Below are positions 1 to 7,617 of a stretch of 63,157 bases of DNA, piece after piece. Both the position numbers and the translations under genes were made by a program. The stretch's first letter is position 1. Each line of letters starts with the position of its first letter. The notes under the pieces were generated by a model. That model made no database searches and was not told the DNA's origin. It was given only the letters and a program-made list of their open reading frames with translations. The DNA is from Clostridia bacterium (GTDB taxonomy: Bacteria > Bacillota > Clostridia > Oscillospirales > Acutalibacteraceae): NCBI GenBank assembly GCA_017434855.1, contig JAFRUA010000020.1:1-63157 (forward strand), read 5' to 3'.

Positions 1-641
1 CCCGGGCCGGTCGACGGGTCCGGCGTAAAGAGCGGCCGCTGTGCGGGGCGCGTCTGGGCGCCGGCCGATTGCTGGTATGTGACGGGGCGCGGTACCGGCG
101 CGGGGCCCGGCGTCGGGTTCACCGGCGGAGCCGGACGCGGAACAGGGCGCGGCACCGGCTTTTGCACCGGGCGTGGCTGCAGGCGCACGGGCGCGGGGCC
201 GATGACCACCGGCTGGCGCTTTTGTTTGCCGACACGGATGACCGGGTCGTCGATCACGGAAAAGCGAAAATGCATATTGCCGAACGTCAGCATATCGCCG
301 CCGCGGATCATGGCCTTTTCGCCGCACGGCTTGCCGTTCACAAGGATGCCGGACTTTGACCGCAGGTCATAGACATACCACCCGTCAATGCGCCGCGAAA
401 TAACCGCCTGGCTGCGCGACACGGTGGGATAGCCGATGATGATGTCGTTGGTCGCGCTGCGGCCGATGGCCGTTTCCCACATGTTCAGCGGGTACTGTTC
501 GCCGTCGTTGAGGTCGATCAGATAGGCATAGGTCTTTTCGACCGGCCGCCCAAGCAGCAGCGTCATCAAACACTTCACGAGCAAAACCACTGTCAGCACC
601 GGCAGCAGCCAGCGGGAATATGTCATTACAAAAGACAGCAT
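1..641 (-). CDS. FHA-domain membrane protein, 3' end cut by window
   Basis: The reverse strand reads open from an ATG at 641, behind a GGAAAGGAG ribosome site, to the window edge (213 codons). One hydrophobic helix (about residues 7-30) is followed by a forkhead-associated domain (about 40-130) with GR at 60-61, the VSRSQAVIS strand at 74-82 and NG at 102-103, then a Pro/Arg-rich tail that runs off the edge. FHA domains bind phosphothreonine; clostridial membrane-anchored versions often sit beside FtsW/RodA and penicillin-binding-protein genes and take part in Ser/Thr-kinase signalling in division. It lies 21 bases downstream of trmB in the same direction. The domain call is firm; the partner and the C-terminus are unseen. 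Confidence 0.8.
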   Translation of the reverse strand, partial: MLSFVMTYSRWLLPVLTVVLLVKCLMTLLLGRPVEKTYAYLIDLNDGEQYPLNMWETAIGRSATNDIIIGYPTVSRSQAVISRRIDGWYVYDLRSKSGILVNGKPCGEKAMIRGGDMLTFGNMHFRFSVIDDPVIRVGKQKRQPVVIGPAPVRLQPRPVQKPVPRPVPRPAPPVNPTPGPAPVPRPVTYQQSAGAQTRPAQRPLFTPDPSTGP

Positions 642-662
642 GGGGTCGCTCCTTTCCGCGCG

Positions 663-1343
663 TCAATCACGGCCGTGTTTTTGCGCTTTCAGATAATAGA
701 TCGGCTGACCGAGCGCGGTAAAGCGCTGCTCGTACTCGGTCATGATGTTGCCCTCCACCGCGCTGTGATGCAGGTCCAGCGAAACTTCCCGCAGCACAAA
801 ACCGCAGCCGGACAGCGCGCACAGTGAAAACTCAAACAACTGCGCGTTGTCGGTCTTTTGCATCAGCAGCCCGTCTTGTGCAAGGAACCCGCGATAAAGC
901 TCCAAAAAGTCCGGATGCGTCAGGCGGCGCTTTTGCTGCCGCTTTTTCGGGAACGGGCAGGAAAAGTTGAGAAAAATCCTTTGGATGCTGTCCTTTTTCA
1001 AAAGGACGCCGATGTGCTGCGCCCCGATACGCAAAAAGCGAAGGTTGCCGAGCGACGCGGCCTTTGCCTTCTCTGCCGCCTGCACAATGACGTTGCCGTT
1101 GATCTCCACGGCCAGCAGGTTGCGCTGCGGGTTTTGCGCGGCATATTCCGCGGCAAACTGCCCTTTGCCGCAGCCGATCTCCAGGTCCACGGGCCGGTCG
1201 TTGCCAAAGATCGCCGCAAGGTCCAGCGGCGCGGCTTCAAACGGAATGCCGTCATAGCCGCCGGTGGTTTCACCGATGTCCGCAAACCAGGGCTGCACCG
1301 CCTGCATGCGTTCTTCCAGATGTTTTTTTCGTCGCATTCGCAT
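663..1343 (-). CDS. trmB: tRNA (guanine(46)-N7)-methyltransferase
   Basis: This 226-residue protein makes m7G46 in the tRNA variable loop from S-adenosylmethionine. The SAM-binding motif DLEIGCGKGQF is near residue 55, and the family block NFSCPFPKKRQQKRRLT sits near 130. Most TrmB proteins read N-F-S/P-D-P-W/F in that block; here the Asp, the residue thought to contact N7 of the target base, is Cys. The C-terminal TEYEQRF motif is present. The ATG at 1343 follows AAGGGGAC and length is normal for the family. It is transcribed leftward from a clear promoter at 1398-1427 and probably continues into the FHA gene. Assignment is secure; the effect of the Asp-to-Cys change is unknown. Confidence 0.93.
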   Translation of the reverse strand: MRMRRKKHLEERMQAVQPWFADIGETTGGYDGIPFEAAPLDLAAIFGNDRPVDLEIGCGKGQFAAEYAAQNPQRNLLAVEINGNVIVQAAEKAKAASLGNLRFLRIGAQHIGVLLKKDSIQRIFLNFSCPFPKKRQQKRRLTHPDFLELYRGFLAQDGLLMQKTDNAQLFEFSLCALSGCGFVLREVSLDLHHSAVEGNIMTEYEQRFTALGQPIYYLKAQKHGRD

Positions 1344-1397
1344 CGTGCTGTCCCCTTACAAATCAAACGCACAGCTTCTGTGCATATTCAGAATTGT

Positions 1398-1427
1398 ATT
1401 ATACCACAGGTTGCTTTCGTTTGGCAA
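1398..1427 (-). promoter_or_regulatory. Housekeeping promoter of trmB
   Basis: Read on the minus strand: -35 TTGCCA (1422-1427), 18-base spacer, -10 TATAAT (1398-1403), about 55 bases upstream of the trmB ATG. It matches the sigma-A consensus closely. Confidence 0.7.
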
Positions 1428-1542
1428 GAGTGCAGCCGCACTTTGCCCTGCCGAAAAGAAAATTTTTTGGTTCGACAGCGTTCACGCGCAACCGCGCCGA
1501 CGATTTTGTAGGATAGCAAAAGGAACCAAAGGAGGAACAGCC

Positions 1543-1866
1543 ATGTCAGCAAGAATCGAATATCATCAGCGGGCGATCCGCGTCTTTTTTGACGGAGAGA
1601 TCGACCACCACGCCGCCGGGCTGATGCGCGTCGGTATCGACAACGCCATCATGCACAAGCGGCCGCAGCTTCTGGTCCTTGATTTCGGCGCCGTCACCTT
1701 TATGGACAGCTCCGGCATCGGGCTGGTGATGGGGCGCTACAAACAAATGAAAGCCGTCGGCGGCAGCCTGCGGGTGGAAAATCTTTCGCCCGCCGCCTAT
1801 AAGGTCATGAAGCTGGCGGGGATGGACAAGCTGGGCGAGCTGCATCAAAAAGCCGTCAATCATTAA
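1543..1866 (+). CDS. spoIIAA: Anti-sigma F factor antagonist SpoIIAA
   Basis: This 107-residue single STAS-domain protein binds the kinase/anti-sigma factor SpoIIAB and, when unphosphorylated, frees sigma F in the forespore. The phosphorylation motif MDSSGIG spans residues 54-60 (the second Ser, 57, is the expected site). The ATG at 1543 follows AAAGGAGGAACAGCC; a longer in-frame reading upstream lacks a ribosome site and would add residues foreign to the family. The stop is 12 bases before spoIIAB, giving the standard spoIIAA-spoIIAB-sigF order. In Bacillus this operon is driven by sigma H, but no convincing sigma-H site could be picked out upstream. Confidence 0.95.
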   Translation: MSARIEYHQRAIRVFFDGEIDHHAAGLMRVGIDNAIMHKRPQLLVLDFGAVTFMDSSGIGLVMGRYKQMKAVGGSLRVENLSPAAYKVMKLAGMDKLGELHQKAVNH

Positions 1867-1878
1867 GGAGGGCAAACC

Positions 1879-2322
1879 ATGAAGATCATCAATGAAATGA
1901 AACTGACCTTTGACGCGCGCAGTGTCAACGAGGGGTTTTCGCGCGCCGCCGTCGCCGCGTTCGCCGCGCTGCTGGACCCGACGGTGGAAGAGCTCAGCGA
2001 CCTGCGCACCGCAGTCAGCGAGGCCGTGACCAACGCCATCGTGCACGGGTACCGCGAACAGCTTGGCAAAATCTTTCTCACCGCGCAGATCACGGACCGC
2101 CCGGGCATCCGCATCCGCATCCGCGACCGGGGCGTCGGCATCGAGGATGTGGAACAGGCGCGTCAGCCGCTGTTCACCACCGCCGCCGGCGAGCGGGCGG
2201 GGCTCGGCTTTGCCGTGATGGAAAGCTTTTGCGACCGCATGACCGTGCGCTCAACGCCCGGCGTCGGCACCACCGTCACGCTGGAAAAATACATCGGCGG
2301 GAAACCGGCCCGACCCGATTGA
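1879..2322 (+). CDS. spoIIAB: Anti-sigma F factor / serine kinase SpoIIAB
   Basis: This 147-residue GHKL-type protein binds sigma F in the predivisional cell and phosphorylates SpoIIAA. The ATP-binding boxes are visible: N box SEAVTNAIVHGY (about residues 48-59), G1 box DRGVGI (about 86) and G2 box RAGLGFAVME. The ATG at 1879 follows AAGGAGGGC. It is the second gene of the spoIIA operon, 14 bases before sigF. Length and motif order agree with characterised SpoIIAB proteins. Confidence 0.95.
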   Translation: MKIINEMKLTFDARSVNEGFSRAAVAAFAALLDPTVEELSDLRTAVSEAVTNAIVHGYREQLGKIFLTAQITDRPGIRIRIRDRGVGIEDVEQARQPLFTTAAGERAGLGFAVMESFCDRMTVRSTPGVGTTVTLEKYIGGKPARPD

Positions 2323-2336
2323 GGCGGTGACACGTT

Positions 2337-3005
2337 TTGATACCGACAAACGAGTCACAGGCCGACCTTGTCCGGCAAAATCTGGGGCTGGTGCACGCCT
2401 GCGCCAACCGGTTCCGTTCGCGCGGCGCAGAGTATGACGACCTGTTCCAGGCGGGCTGCGTCGGCCTGGTCAAGGCGGCAAAAAACTTTGACGAAAGCCG
2501 GGGCTTTGCCTTTTCCACCTATGCGGTCCCGGTGATTCTGGGCGAGATCAAGCGCATCTTTCGCGACGGCGGCACCGTCAAGGTCGGCCGCACGCTGAAA
2601 GAAAAAGCCCGCGCCGCGCTCCACCTCAAGCAAACGCTGGAAAACGAGCTGCAGCGCGAGGTCACCGTCAGCGAACTGGCCGAAAAGCTGGGCACAGACG
2701 TCCACGAAGCGGCGCAGCTTTTGACGGTCTCGATGCCCGTGATCTCGCTGACCACCGACGACGAAAACGAAAGCCGGCAGTTTGACATTCCCGTGGACGC
2801 CCCGGACGAGGCGCTGACCGACCGCATTTCACTGCACACGGTGCTGGCGTCGCTGGAAGACCGCGACCGAAAGCTGATCGAGCTGCGATACTTTGCGGGC
2901 CTGACGCAGACCAAAACCGCCGCGCAGCTCGGCATGACGCAGGTGCAGGTCTCGCGCCGGGAAAAGGTGATTTTGCAGACGCTGCGCGCACGGCTGCTGG
3001 AATAA
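2337..3005 (+). CDS. sigF: RNA polymerase sporulation sigma factor F
   Basis: This 222-residue sigma-70 family protein directs the early forespore programme. Region 2 (about residues 10-75) includes the core-binding DLFQAGCVGLVKAAKNFD segment and the -10-melting FAFSTYAVPVI segment; region 3 follows, and region 4 (about 165-222) ends in the helix-turn-helix LTQTKTAAQLGMTQVQVSRR. The start is TTG at 2337, eight bases after GAGGCGGTGA; no better start exists. It is the last gene of the spoIIA operon and is followed at once by a strong hairpin terminator. Sigma G is similar, but the operon context identifies sigma F. Confidence 0.94.
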   Translation: MIPTNESQADLVRQNLGLVHACANRFRSRGAEYDDLFQAGCVGLVKAAKNFDESRGFAFSTYAVPVILGEIKRIFRDGGTVKVGRTLKEKARAALHLKQTLENELQREVTVSELAEKLGTDVHEAAQLLTVSMPVISLTTDDENESRQFDIPVDAPDEALTDRISLHTVLASLEDRDRKLIELRYFAGLTQTKTAAQLGMTQVQVSRREKVILQTLRARLLE

Positions 3006-3014
3006 CAAAAATGA

Positions 3015-3056
3015 AACGGCCGCACGGTCCCCTTTCGGACTGCGCAGCCGTTTTTT
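3015..3056. terminator. Bidirectional terminator between sigF and trpB
   Basis: A near-perfect inverted repeat (AACGGC-C-GC...GGTCC / GGAC...GC-A-GCCGTT) with a short loop is followed by TTTTTT on the plus strand and by an A-rich upstream flank that gives T's on the minus strand. It can serve the convergent sigF and trpB transcripts. Confidence 0.8.
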
Positions 3057-3065
3057 CATGTTGTT

Positions 3066-4286
3066 TTATCGCACGCCGTACTTTTCGATAACGTAATCGA
3101 GGTCCTTGTCGCCCCGGCCGGACAGGTTGATCAGCACCGACCCGTGGCCCATCGTCTTGGCCAGTTTCATGGCAAAGGCCACCGCGTGCGAGCTTTCGAT
3201 GGCGGGGATGATGCCCTCCAGCCGCGAAAGTTTGAAGAACGCGTCGATCGTCTCGTAGTCGTCGATGACGTCGTATTTCACGCGGCCGATCTCCTGCAAA
3301 AAGGCGTGTTCCGGCCCGGAGGACGGATAGTCCAGGCCGCTCGCGATGGAATAGACCGGCGCGGGGTTGCCGTTCTCATCCTTCAGCATGATGCTGTTGA
3401 ACCCGTGCATCACGCCCTCGCTGCCGTATTTCAGGCTGGCGGCATGGTCGCCGATCCCGGCGCCGCGCCCCAGCGGCTCCACGCCGTAGATGTCCACGGG
3501 GTCGTTCAAAAAGCCCGCAAACAGGCCCGCCGCGTTGCTGCCGCCGCCCACACAGGCGACGATCGCGTTGGGCAGGTGGCCGGTCATGTCGATGAACTGC
3601 TCGCGCGCCTCGATGCCCACCACGCTTTGAAAATCGCGCACCATCATCGGGAAGGGGTGCGGCCCCAGCACCGACCCGATGCAATAGATCGCGTCGTTAT
3701 ACTCTTTGCTGTACGCCTCAAACGCGGCGTCCACCGCCTCTTTCAGCGTCTGCAGGCCGTGCGTGACCTCCACCACGTTGGCGCCCAGCACCTTCATGCG
3801 CGCCACGTTGGGCGCCTGCTTTTTGATGTCCACCGCGCCCATATAGATGTCGCACGCCAGTCCGAAGTACGCCGCTGCCGTGGCCAGCGCCACGCCGTGC
3901 TGCCCGGCGCCGGTTTCGGCAATGACCTTTTTCTTGCCCATGTACTTGGCAAGCAAAGCCTCGCCCATGCAGTGATTGAGCTTGTGCGCGCCGGAATGGT
4001 TCAGGTCCTCGCGCTTGGCATAAAGCTGCACCCGCCCGCCGAGCGCGTCTGACAGCCGCTCCAGGTGAGAGATCGGCGTCGGCCGGCCCTGAAACTCCCT
4101 GCGGATGCGGCGCAGCTCCGCGATGAACTTGCGCGACTGGCAGATGGAATAATAGGCCTGTGTGATTTCGGCCATCGCGGCCTTCAGCTTGTCGTCCACA
4201 TAGACGCCGCCGTATTTGCCGAAATAGCCGTCGGCGTCGGGATAGTGATTGAAATAGGTGTCAAAGTCAATTCCGTTGCATTGCAT
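3066..4286 (-). CDS. trpB: Tryptophan synthase beta chain (type 1), stand-alone
   Basis: This 406-residue PLP enzyme condenses indole with serine to tryptophan. [13 protein letters not shown] leads to the PLP lysine in [12 protein letters not shown] (K102), then [10 protein letters not shown], the phosphate-binding GGGSNA loop and a C-terminal SGRGDKD motif, all of the TrpB1 type. The ATG at 4286 is chosen because CAGGAGG lies seven bases upstream; eight extra codons could be read from 4310 but have no ribosome site. No trpA or other trp gene lies nearby, so the partner subunit must be elsewhere or the enzyme works alone on free indole. Transcription comes through a tryptophan T-box leader. 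A second, type-2 trpB lies at 36156-37529. Confidence 0.95.
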   Translation of the reverse strand: MQCNGIDFDTYFNHYPDADGYFGKYGGVYVDDKLKAAMAEITQAYYSICQSRKFIAELRRIRREFQGRPTPISHLERLSDALGGRVQLYAKREDLNHSGAHKLNHCMGEALLAKYMGKKKVIAETGAGQHGVALATAAAYFGLACDIYMGAVDIKKQAPNVARMKVLGANVVEVTHGLQTLKEAVDAAFEAYSKEYNDAIYCIGSVLGPHPFPMMVRDFQSVVGIEAREQFIDMTGHLPNAIVACVGGGSNAAGLFAGFLNDPVDIYGVEPLGRGAGIGDHAASLKYGSEGVMHGFNSIMLKDENGNPAPVYSIASGLDYPSSGPEHAFLQEIGRVKYDVIDDYETIDAFFKLSRLEGIIPAIESSHAVAFAMKLAKTMGHGSVLINLSGRGDKDLDYVIEKYGVR

Positions 4287-4396
4287 TGTCGGTCCTCCTG
4301 TATCATTCAAGTGATGGGTTTCTTTTGGCCGGACGCCTTCACCATCGTCTTCCGGGTTTCATGCTGCGCCCTCCTTCTTGTCCGTCAAAACAAAAA

Positions 4397-4429
4397 CGCC
4401 CCCAACAGACAACTGCTCTGTCAAGGACG
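4397..4429 (-). terminator. T-box attenuator terminator of trpB
   Basis: On the minus strand a 13-base-pair stem (CGTCCTTGACAGA with TCTGTTGGGGGCG, several G-U pairs) and a seven-base loop is followed by TTTTTGTTTT. Its 5' arm contains the CCTT that would otherwise pair with the AAGG of the T-box, so the two structures exclude each other. Confidence 0.85.
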
Positions 4430-4460
4430 AATCAGACGGATCCGCGGTGCCACCTTGATT

Positions 4461-4621
4461 GGGCACCTCTAAAAACTGCGCGCCGCTCGATCGCGCACAC
4501 CTTTCACCGTCATATTGCCCAAATTATCCTTGAAAGCCGAAAGGATTCCTGCGTCAAAATTATGCAATCTGACGGTAAAATCTGCATCGCGCTCAAACGA
4601 CTTGAGTTTTTAGAGGTGCCC
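4461..4621. mobile_element. MITE-like element with 17-bp terminal inverted repeats
   Basis: This 161-bp element starts with GGGCACCTCTAAAAACT and ends with its exact complement (4605-4621). It is flanked by a direct repeat GATT (4457-4460 and 4622-4625), as expected of a 4-bp target-site duplication. It has no open reading frame large enough for a transposase, so it would need one supplied in trans. A second copy, about 95% identical by eye over 141 bases, begins at 63017 and is cut by the window end. It lies wholly inside the trpB T-box leader, immediately 5' of the T-box sequence on the transcript. The parent transposon family is not known. Confidence 0.85.
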
Positions 4622-4820
4622 GATTCATGGTGCTCCATGCGCTTTGCGGGCACAATCATGCCCCGGCAACTGACGTATGCCCACACGTTGCGGCTTACTC
4701 GGTCTCCCTTTCACCGCACCCCCGGCGGCCCATTGTAACAGCCGTGTCTGCCCGGATTTCAGCGCCCCGGACTCTCTGCAAGGCGTGACTGTTTTTACTC
4801 CCGCGTCATCGGTTTTTTCA

Positions 4821-4849
4821 ATGATAGCATCATTCCCGCTGTTTGTCAA
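4821..4849 (-). promoter_or_regulatory. Promoter of the trpB T-box leader
   Basis: On the minus strand: -35 TTGACA (4844-4849), 17-base spacer, -10 TATCAT (4821-4826). The -35 is a perfect sigma-A match and the spacing is ideal; the leader starts just downstream. Confidence 0.85.
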
Positions 4850-4884
4850 GCGAAAAAGGGAAATATCTAGTCCGCAAAAACACG

Positions 4885-5472
4885 TCACGTGATGGGCAAA
4901 TCATCAGAAAGGACCTTGCCATCCTTCAATTCAACTGAAAAAAGACCGCCAAAATCCTGGAGCCCCTTCATCCAATTGGTACGAAGACCACCGTACCTTC
5001 CGGAAAACCTCGCTTCCAGACGGGGATATCGCTGAACCAGTACCTTCAGCAAAAGCTCCAGCCGATCCGTAAAACCATAGGAACTGTATACAAAAATGCT
5101 GCGTTCCCCCTGATACCGGCATTGCGCACTCGCCAGAACACGCCGAATCCAAAACAACTCATCGTCATGTTCCCAGTGCCACATCTTCATTTCTTTCAAA
5201 AATGACTCCCGTTCTTCCTGCGTCAGCCGATCCAGGTCAAACATAGCAGTATGCAGTTTCCACTGAGTGCGTTCACGGTTTCCCGCCGCCCCCAGGGCCG
5301 GCGTCCAGAGTTTTCCGGGGATCTTCCGGTGCAGCGGGGATTCCGTGCCGCAGCGCGGACACGCCTCAAGATACAGACTGTATCCCCGCCCGCAGTTTTT
5401 GCAAAACTGCAAAGTCATGTCAGGGTCCTCTTTCAACATTGAGAAATCCATTGAGAATCCATATTCTCGCAT
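4885..5472 (-). CDS. Uncharacterised zinc-ribbon protein
   Basis: This 195-residue protein is not recognised as a known family. Residues about 24-42 hold CKNCG and CPRCG, a four-cysteine zinc ribbon, followed by a mixed helical/strand region rich in Trp, Arg and Glu with no transmembrane segment. The ATG at 5472 follows GAGGGTG; an internal ATG at 5418 just before the zinc ribbon also has an AGAGG site and is a real alternative. It stands alone between the trpB promoter and the Imm32-like gene, and looks less G+C-rich than the core genes, suggesting accessory DNA. A nucleic-acid or protein-contact role is possible but is only inference. Confidence 0.7.
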   Translation of the reverse strand: MREYGFSMDFSMLKEDPDMTLQFCKNCGRGYSLYLEACPRCGTESPLHRKIPGKLWTPALGAAGNRERTQWKLHTAMFDLDRLTQEERESFLKEMKMWHWEHDDELFWIRRVLASAQCRYQGERSIFVYSSYGFTDRLELLLKVLVQRYPRLEARFSGRYGGLRTNWMKGLQDFGGLFSVELKDGKVLSDDLPIT

Positions 5473-5506
5473 TCATTCACCCTCTTTTTCGCTGAAAAAA
5501 ACTTCT

Positions 5507-5719
5507 TCACCCGTCCACGTGTTCCACAATCAACTCCGCCGCGCCGTCCTCCAGCGCGTTGAACGCATCCAGATGGACGTGGCTGCCCGGCGGTTCCTCT
5601 GCCAGTGCGGCAAAAATCCCCGCCAGCGACCGCAGGCCCGCCCGGTTGGCGGCCAAAACCGCTGCGCCGTTTTCGATCCGAACGCCGATCTCAAACCCGT
5701 CTTCCCAATGCAGATCCAT
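5507..5719 (-). CDS. Small Imm32-like protein
   Basis: This 70-residue protein contains LRSLAGIFAALAEEPPGSHVHLDAFNALEDGAAELIVE split over two adjacent segments; the SHVHLD-x-FN-x-LEDG pattern resembles the Imm32 family, first described from polymorphic-toxin immunity loci but also found singly. The ATG at 5719 is chosen because AAGGAGG lies six bases upstream; an earlier in-frame ATG overlaps that site. It begins 15 bases after the stop of the GNAT gene, so the two are probably co-transcribed. No toxin gene is adjacent, so an immunity role is uncertain. The family assignment is from memory of the motif. Confidence 0.6.
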   Translation of the reverse strand: MDLHWEDGFEIGVRIENGAAVLAANRAGLRSLAGIFAALAEEPPGSHVHLDAFNALEDGAAELIVEHVDG

Positions 5720-5733
5720 CGTATCCTCCTTCA

Positions 5734-6276
5734 TCAGTCCATGCGTTTTTCAAACCGGAACATCCCGGCCGGAAACTGCTCGTTCATCGCGCTGCCCGCG
5801 TCCGGATCGTGCGGATCGGGGTGATGACTGTTGAAAAACTCCACAATATGAAAGCCGCAGCGATTGACATAAAAGTGAATGTTGCGCGTTTCAAAATACG
5901 GCGTATAGGTCTCCCACACCCGAACGTCGGGGTACCGCTGCTCGATCGCGCGCCATGCGGCGATCCCCACGCCCCGGCTGTGGCAGTGCGGCGCAACAAA
6001 CAGCAGCCCCAGCTCTCCGCGGTCCTGTTTGACATGGACCACCGCGCCGCCGACCGCCGCGCCGTTCAGCAGAATGCGGTACGCTTCGCCACTGTCGATG
6101 GACTGCTCGATCGTCTTGCGCGAGATGATCTGACCGTCCGCTTCAAAGTGGTCGTCGCGGCGGCCGAATTCCTCCAGCGCGCCGTAATTGAACGCGGCCT
6201 GGTTGTCCAGAATGAACTGTTCTCTGTCGTCTTTTGTCAGCGGCGCAAGCGTCACGCCGGTCCGTTGCGGTGTCAT
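5734..6276 (-). CDS. GNAT-family N-acetyltransferase
   Basis: This 180-residue protein has the GNAT fold order: an N-terminal helix pair, a beta strand LLFVAPHCHSRGVGIAAW containing the acetyl-CoA-binding turn (about residues 93-110), and a closing NIHFYVNRCGFHIVEFF strand-helix unit (about 133-150) typical of motif B. It would transfer an acetyl group from acetyl-CoA to an amine on an unknown substrate. The ATG at 6276 follows AAAGGAAG. It lies 18 bases downstream of the TfoX-like gene and 14 upstream of the Imm32-like gene. Confidence 0.82.
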   Translation of the reverse strand: MTPQRTGVTLAPLTKDDREQFILDNQAAFNYGALEEFGRRDDHFEADGQIISRKTIEQSIDSGEAYRILLNGAAVGGAVVHVKQDRGELGLLFVAPHCHSRGVGIAAWRAIEQRYPDVRVWETYTPYFETRNIHFYVNRCGFHIVEFFNSHHPDPHDPDAGSAMNEQFPAGMFRFEKRMD

Positions 6277-6294
6277 ATAAAAGCTTCCTTTCGC

Positions 6295-6609
6295 TCACTT
6301 TTTCTTTTTCGGCGCCGGCAGCTCGTCAAGCATGTCTTCAAACAGCGCCCGCAGCAGGTCGCGGTTTTCAACGTCCTCCACCAGCAGCATCTCTTTCGCG
6401 CCCTCATACGGCAGCTCCATCGGCGCATCCGGCAGCAGCTTCAGCGCGGCCGGCGTGGGCTTGACCAATACCCGGTCGTCATAAATGCCGCCGATCACCC
6501 GGCCCTGATCATACAGAATGAATTCGCCCATCATTGCCCGGTACGACACGCCCGGCACGTCTGAGAGCTGATCCAGAATAAAGTCCAGTGTTGCTTTGTT
6601 TGACGCCAT
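6295..6609 (-). CDS. TfoX N-terminal domain protein
   Basis: This 104-residue protein consists only of a TfoX-N domain: RAMMGEFILYDQGRVIGGIYDDRVLVKPT is the core (written here as consecutive parts RAMMGEFILYDQG and RVIGGIYDDRVLVKPT), followed by a lysine-rich end. TfoX regulates competence in gammaproteobacteria, but single-domain clostridial proteins have no established role. The start is the ATG at 6609, seven bases after AAAGGAG; an ATG two codons earlier is too close to that site. It is followed by the GNAT gene after 18 bases. Confidence 0.8.
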   Translation of the reverse strand: MASNKATLDFILDQLSDVPGVSYRAMMGEFILYDQGRVIGGIYDDRVLVKPTPAALKLLPDAPMELPYEGAKEMLLVEDVENRDLLRALFEDMLDELPAPKKKK

Positions 6610-6688
6610 ATGCATGCTCCTTTTCTGTTGTTTTGTATGATGATGCGCGGACGGCAGCGACCGGGTTCTGTTCCCGAACACCTTTTGT

Positions 6689-7588
6689 TCACGCAAAGAA
6701 TCCTCGTTTGTTTTCTTCCGGGCCGAACGCAGACGCTCCCGCCGGAAGGGGCCTTTGAAACGCGCGTTCAAACACTTCAATGTTTTCACAAAACCGGCCG
6801 CTTCTTTTCACGGCAAACACCACGTCGGAAAAGGCGTGCAGAAAACGCGCCTGCTTCAGTACATCCTGAAACGCTTTTGCAACCACCGCCGGCGGGTTGT
6901 GAAACGCACCGCAGCCGAATGCGCCCAGCACCAGCGCCTCGATTTCATGTTCCATTGCCGCCTCCAGAATGTTGCGGATTCTTGAAACAAACAAACCGTA
7001 TAGCTGATCTTGCGGCAATACAGCCTGCCTGCTTACAAAATAGGGGGCCGCGCAGGTGATGACGTCGACGGTTCGCCAGACGTCCGTATACGTCTGAACC
7101 GGTCTGCGGGCTTCGTCGTCCGGCACATAGCCGACGTCTTCCCGAAAGAATGTCACGCCGGGTGAATACACGATCCTGTCCGTCGCCAAAAACGCCCCGC
7201 TCCAGGGGAGTTCTTTTTGCATCCGGTTGTGCACACGATAATACGGTTCGGCCGAAGCGCCGGTTAAACACAGATACAGATTGCTCGCCCTGCACAGATA
7301 TTCCTCCTGCGCGTTTGCGCCCCGCAAAACACCGCCGCCCGGTTCCACGGGGTTTGCAAAATTGAGAACGGCCGTCTTTTTCCCGGCGTCCGCAAAACGA
7401 TAGGCCGGAATCAGTGTCAGGCCCTCTTCAAAGCTGATCCGGCACATCGGAACAGCAGGGGCTTTGTTTGAAACGAACCCCGCGTCAATGATTGCGGTTT
7501 GCGCCACAGCGCCCTGCGTCAGCCGCAACAACGCCGCATTGTGTTTGATGCGATCCAGCGTTTCCCGGAACACTTCGATGTTATTCAA
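6689..7588 (-). CDS. PARG-like macrodomain protein (TIGR02452 type)
   Basis: The protein carries the poly(ADP-ribose) glycohydrolase signature GGGVLRGANAQEEYL, in which GGG and the two Glu bind and cleave the ribose-ribose bond, preceded by LNFANPVEPG and followed by ADP-ribose-pocket strands (YSPGVTFFR; VLGAFGCGAFHNPP). It is therefore likely to remove or process ADP-ribose. A TTG at 7588 is preferred as start because AGAGGTGG lies five bases upstream and the family usually begins here; an ATG at 7606 and a GTG at 7621 that overlaps the preceding stop are alternatives. About 300 residues, normal for the family. No ADP-ribosyl transferase is seen nearby. Confidence 0.85.
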   Translation of the reverse strand: MNNIEVFRETLDRIKHNAALLRLTQGAVAQTAIIDAGFVSNKAPAVPMCRISFEEGLTLIPAYRFADAGKKTAVLNFANPVEPGGGVLRGANAQEEYLCRASNLYLCLTGASAEPYYRVHNRMQKELPWSGAFLATDRIVYSPGVTFFREDVGYVPDDEARRPVQTYTDVWRTVDVITCAAPYFVSRQAVLPQDQLYGLFVSRIRNILEAAMEHEIEALVLGAFGCGAFHNPPAVVAKAFQDVLKQARFLHAFSDVVFAVKRSGRFCENIEVFERAFQRPLPAGASAFGPEENKRGFFA

Positions 7589-7617
7589 GCGATCCACCTC
7601 TTTCATGATTGGGCTGT

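Larger units (their letters stand above)
4397..4815 (-). promoter_or_regulatory. Tryptophan T-box leader of trpB, interrupted by a 161-bp element
   Basis: Read on the minus strand after the promoter: the specifier loop is closed by GCGG/CCGC and AACAG/CTGTT, with AGTA on its 5' side and the codon TGG (4730-4732) on its 3' side; AGAGAG and GCTGAAA form the distal stem I signals. The T-box proper, AAGGTGGCACCGCGG, lies at 4442-4456, with CCTT available to close the antiterminator. The competing terminator (4397-4429) follows. TGG predicts binding of uncharged tRNA-Trp, so trpB is read when tryptophan is scarce. The 161-bp element at 4461-4621 sits between stem I and the T-box sequence. Confidence 0.88.

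Noticed and set aside
858-1511. Long plus-strand open frame opposite trmB
   Set aside because: It is the antisense of a clearly conserved gene, with no ribosome site and Arg/His-rich composition typical of shadow frames in G+C-rich DNA.
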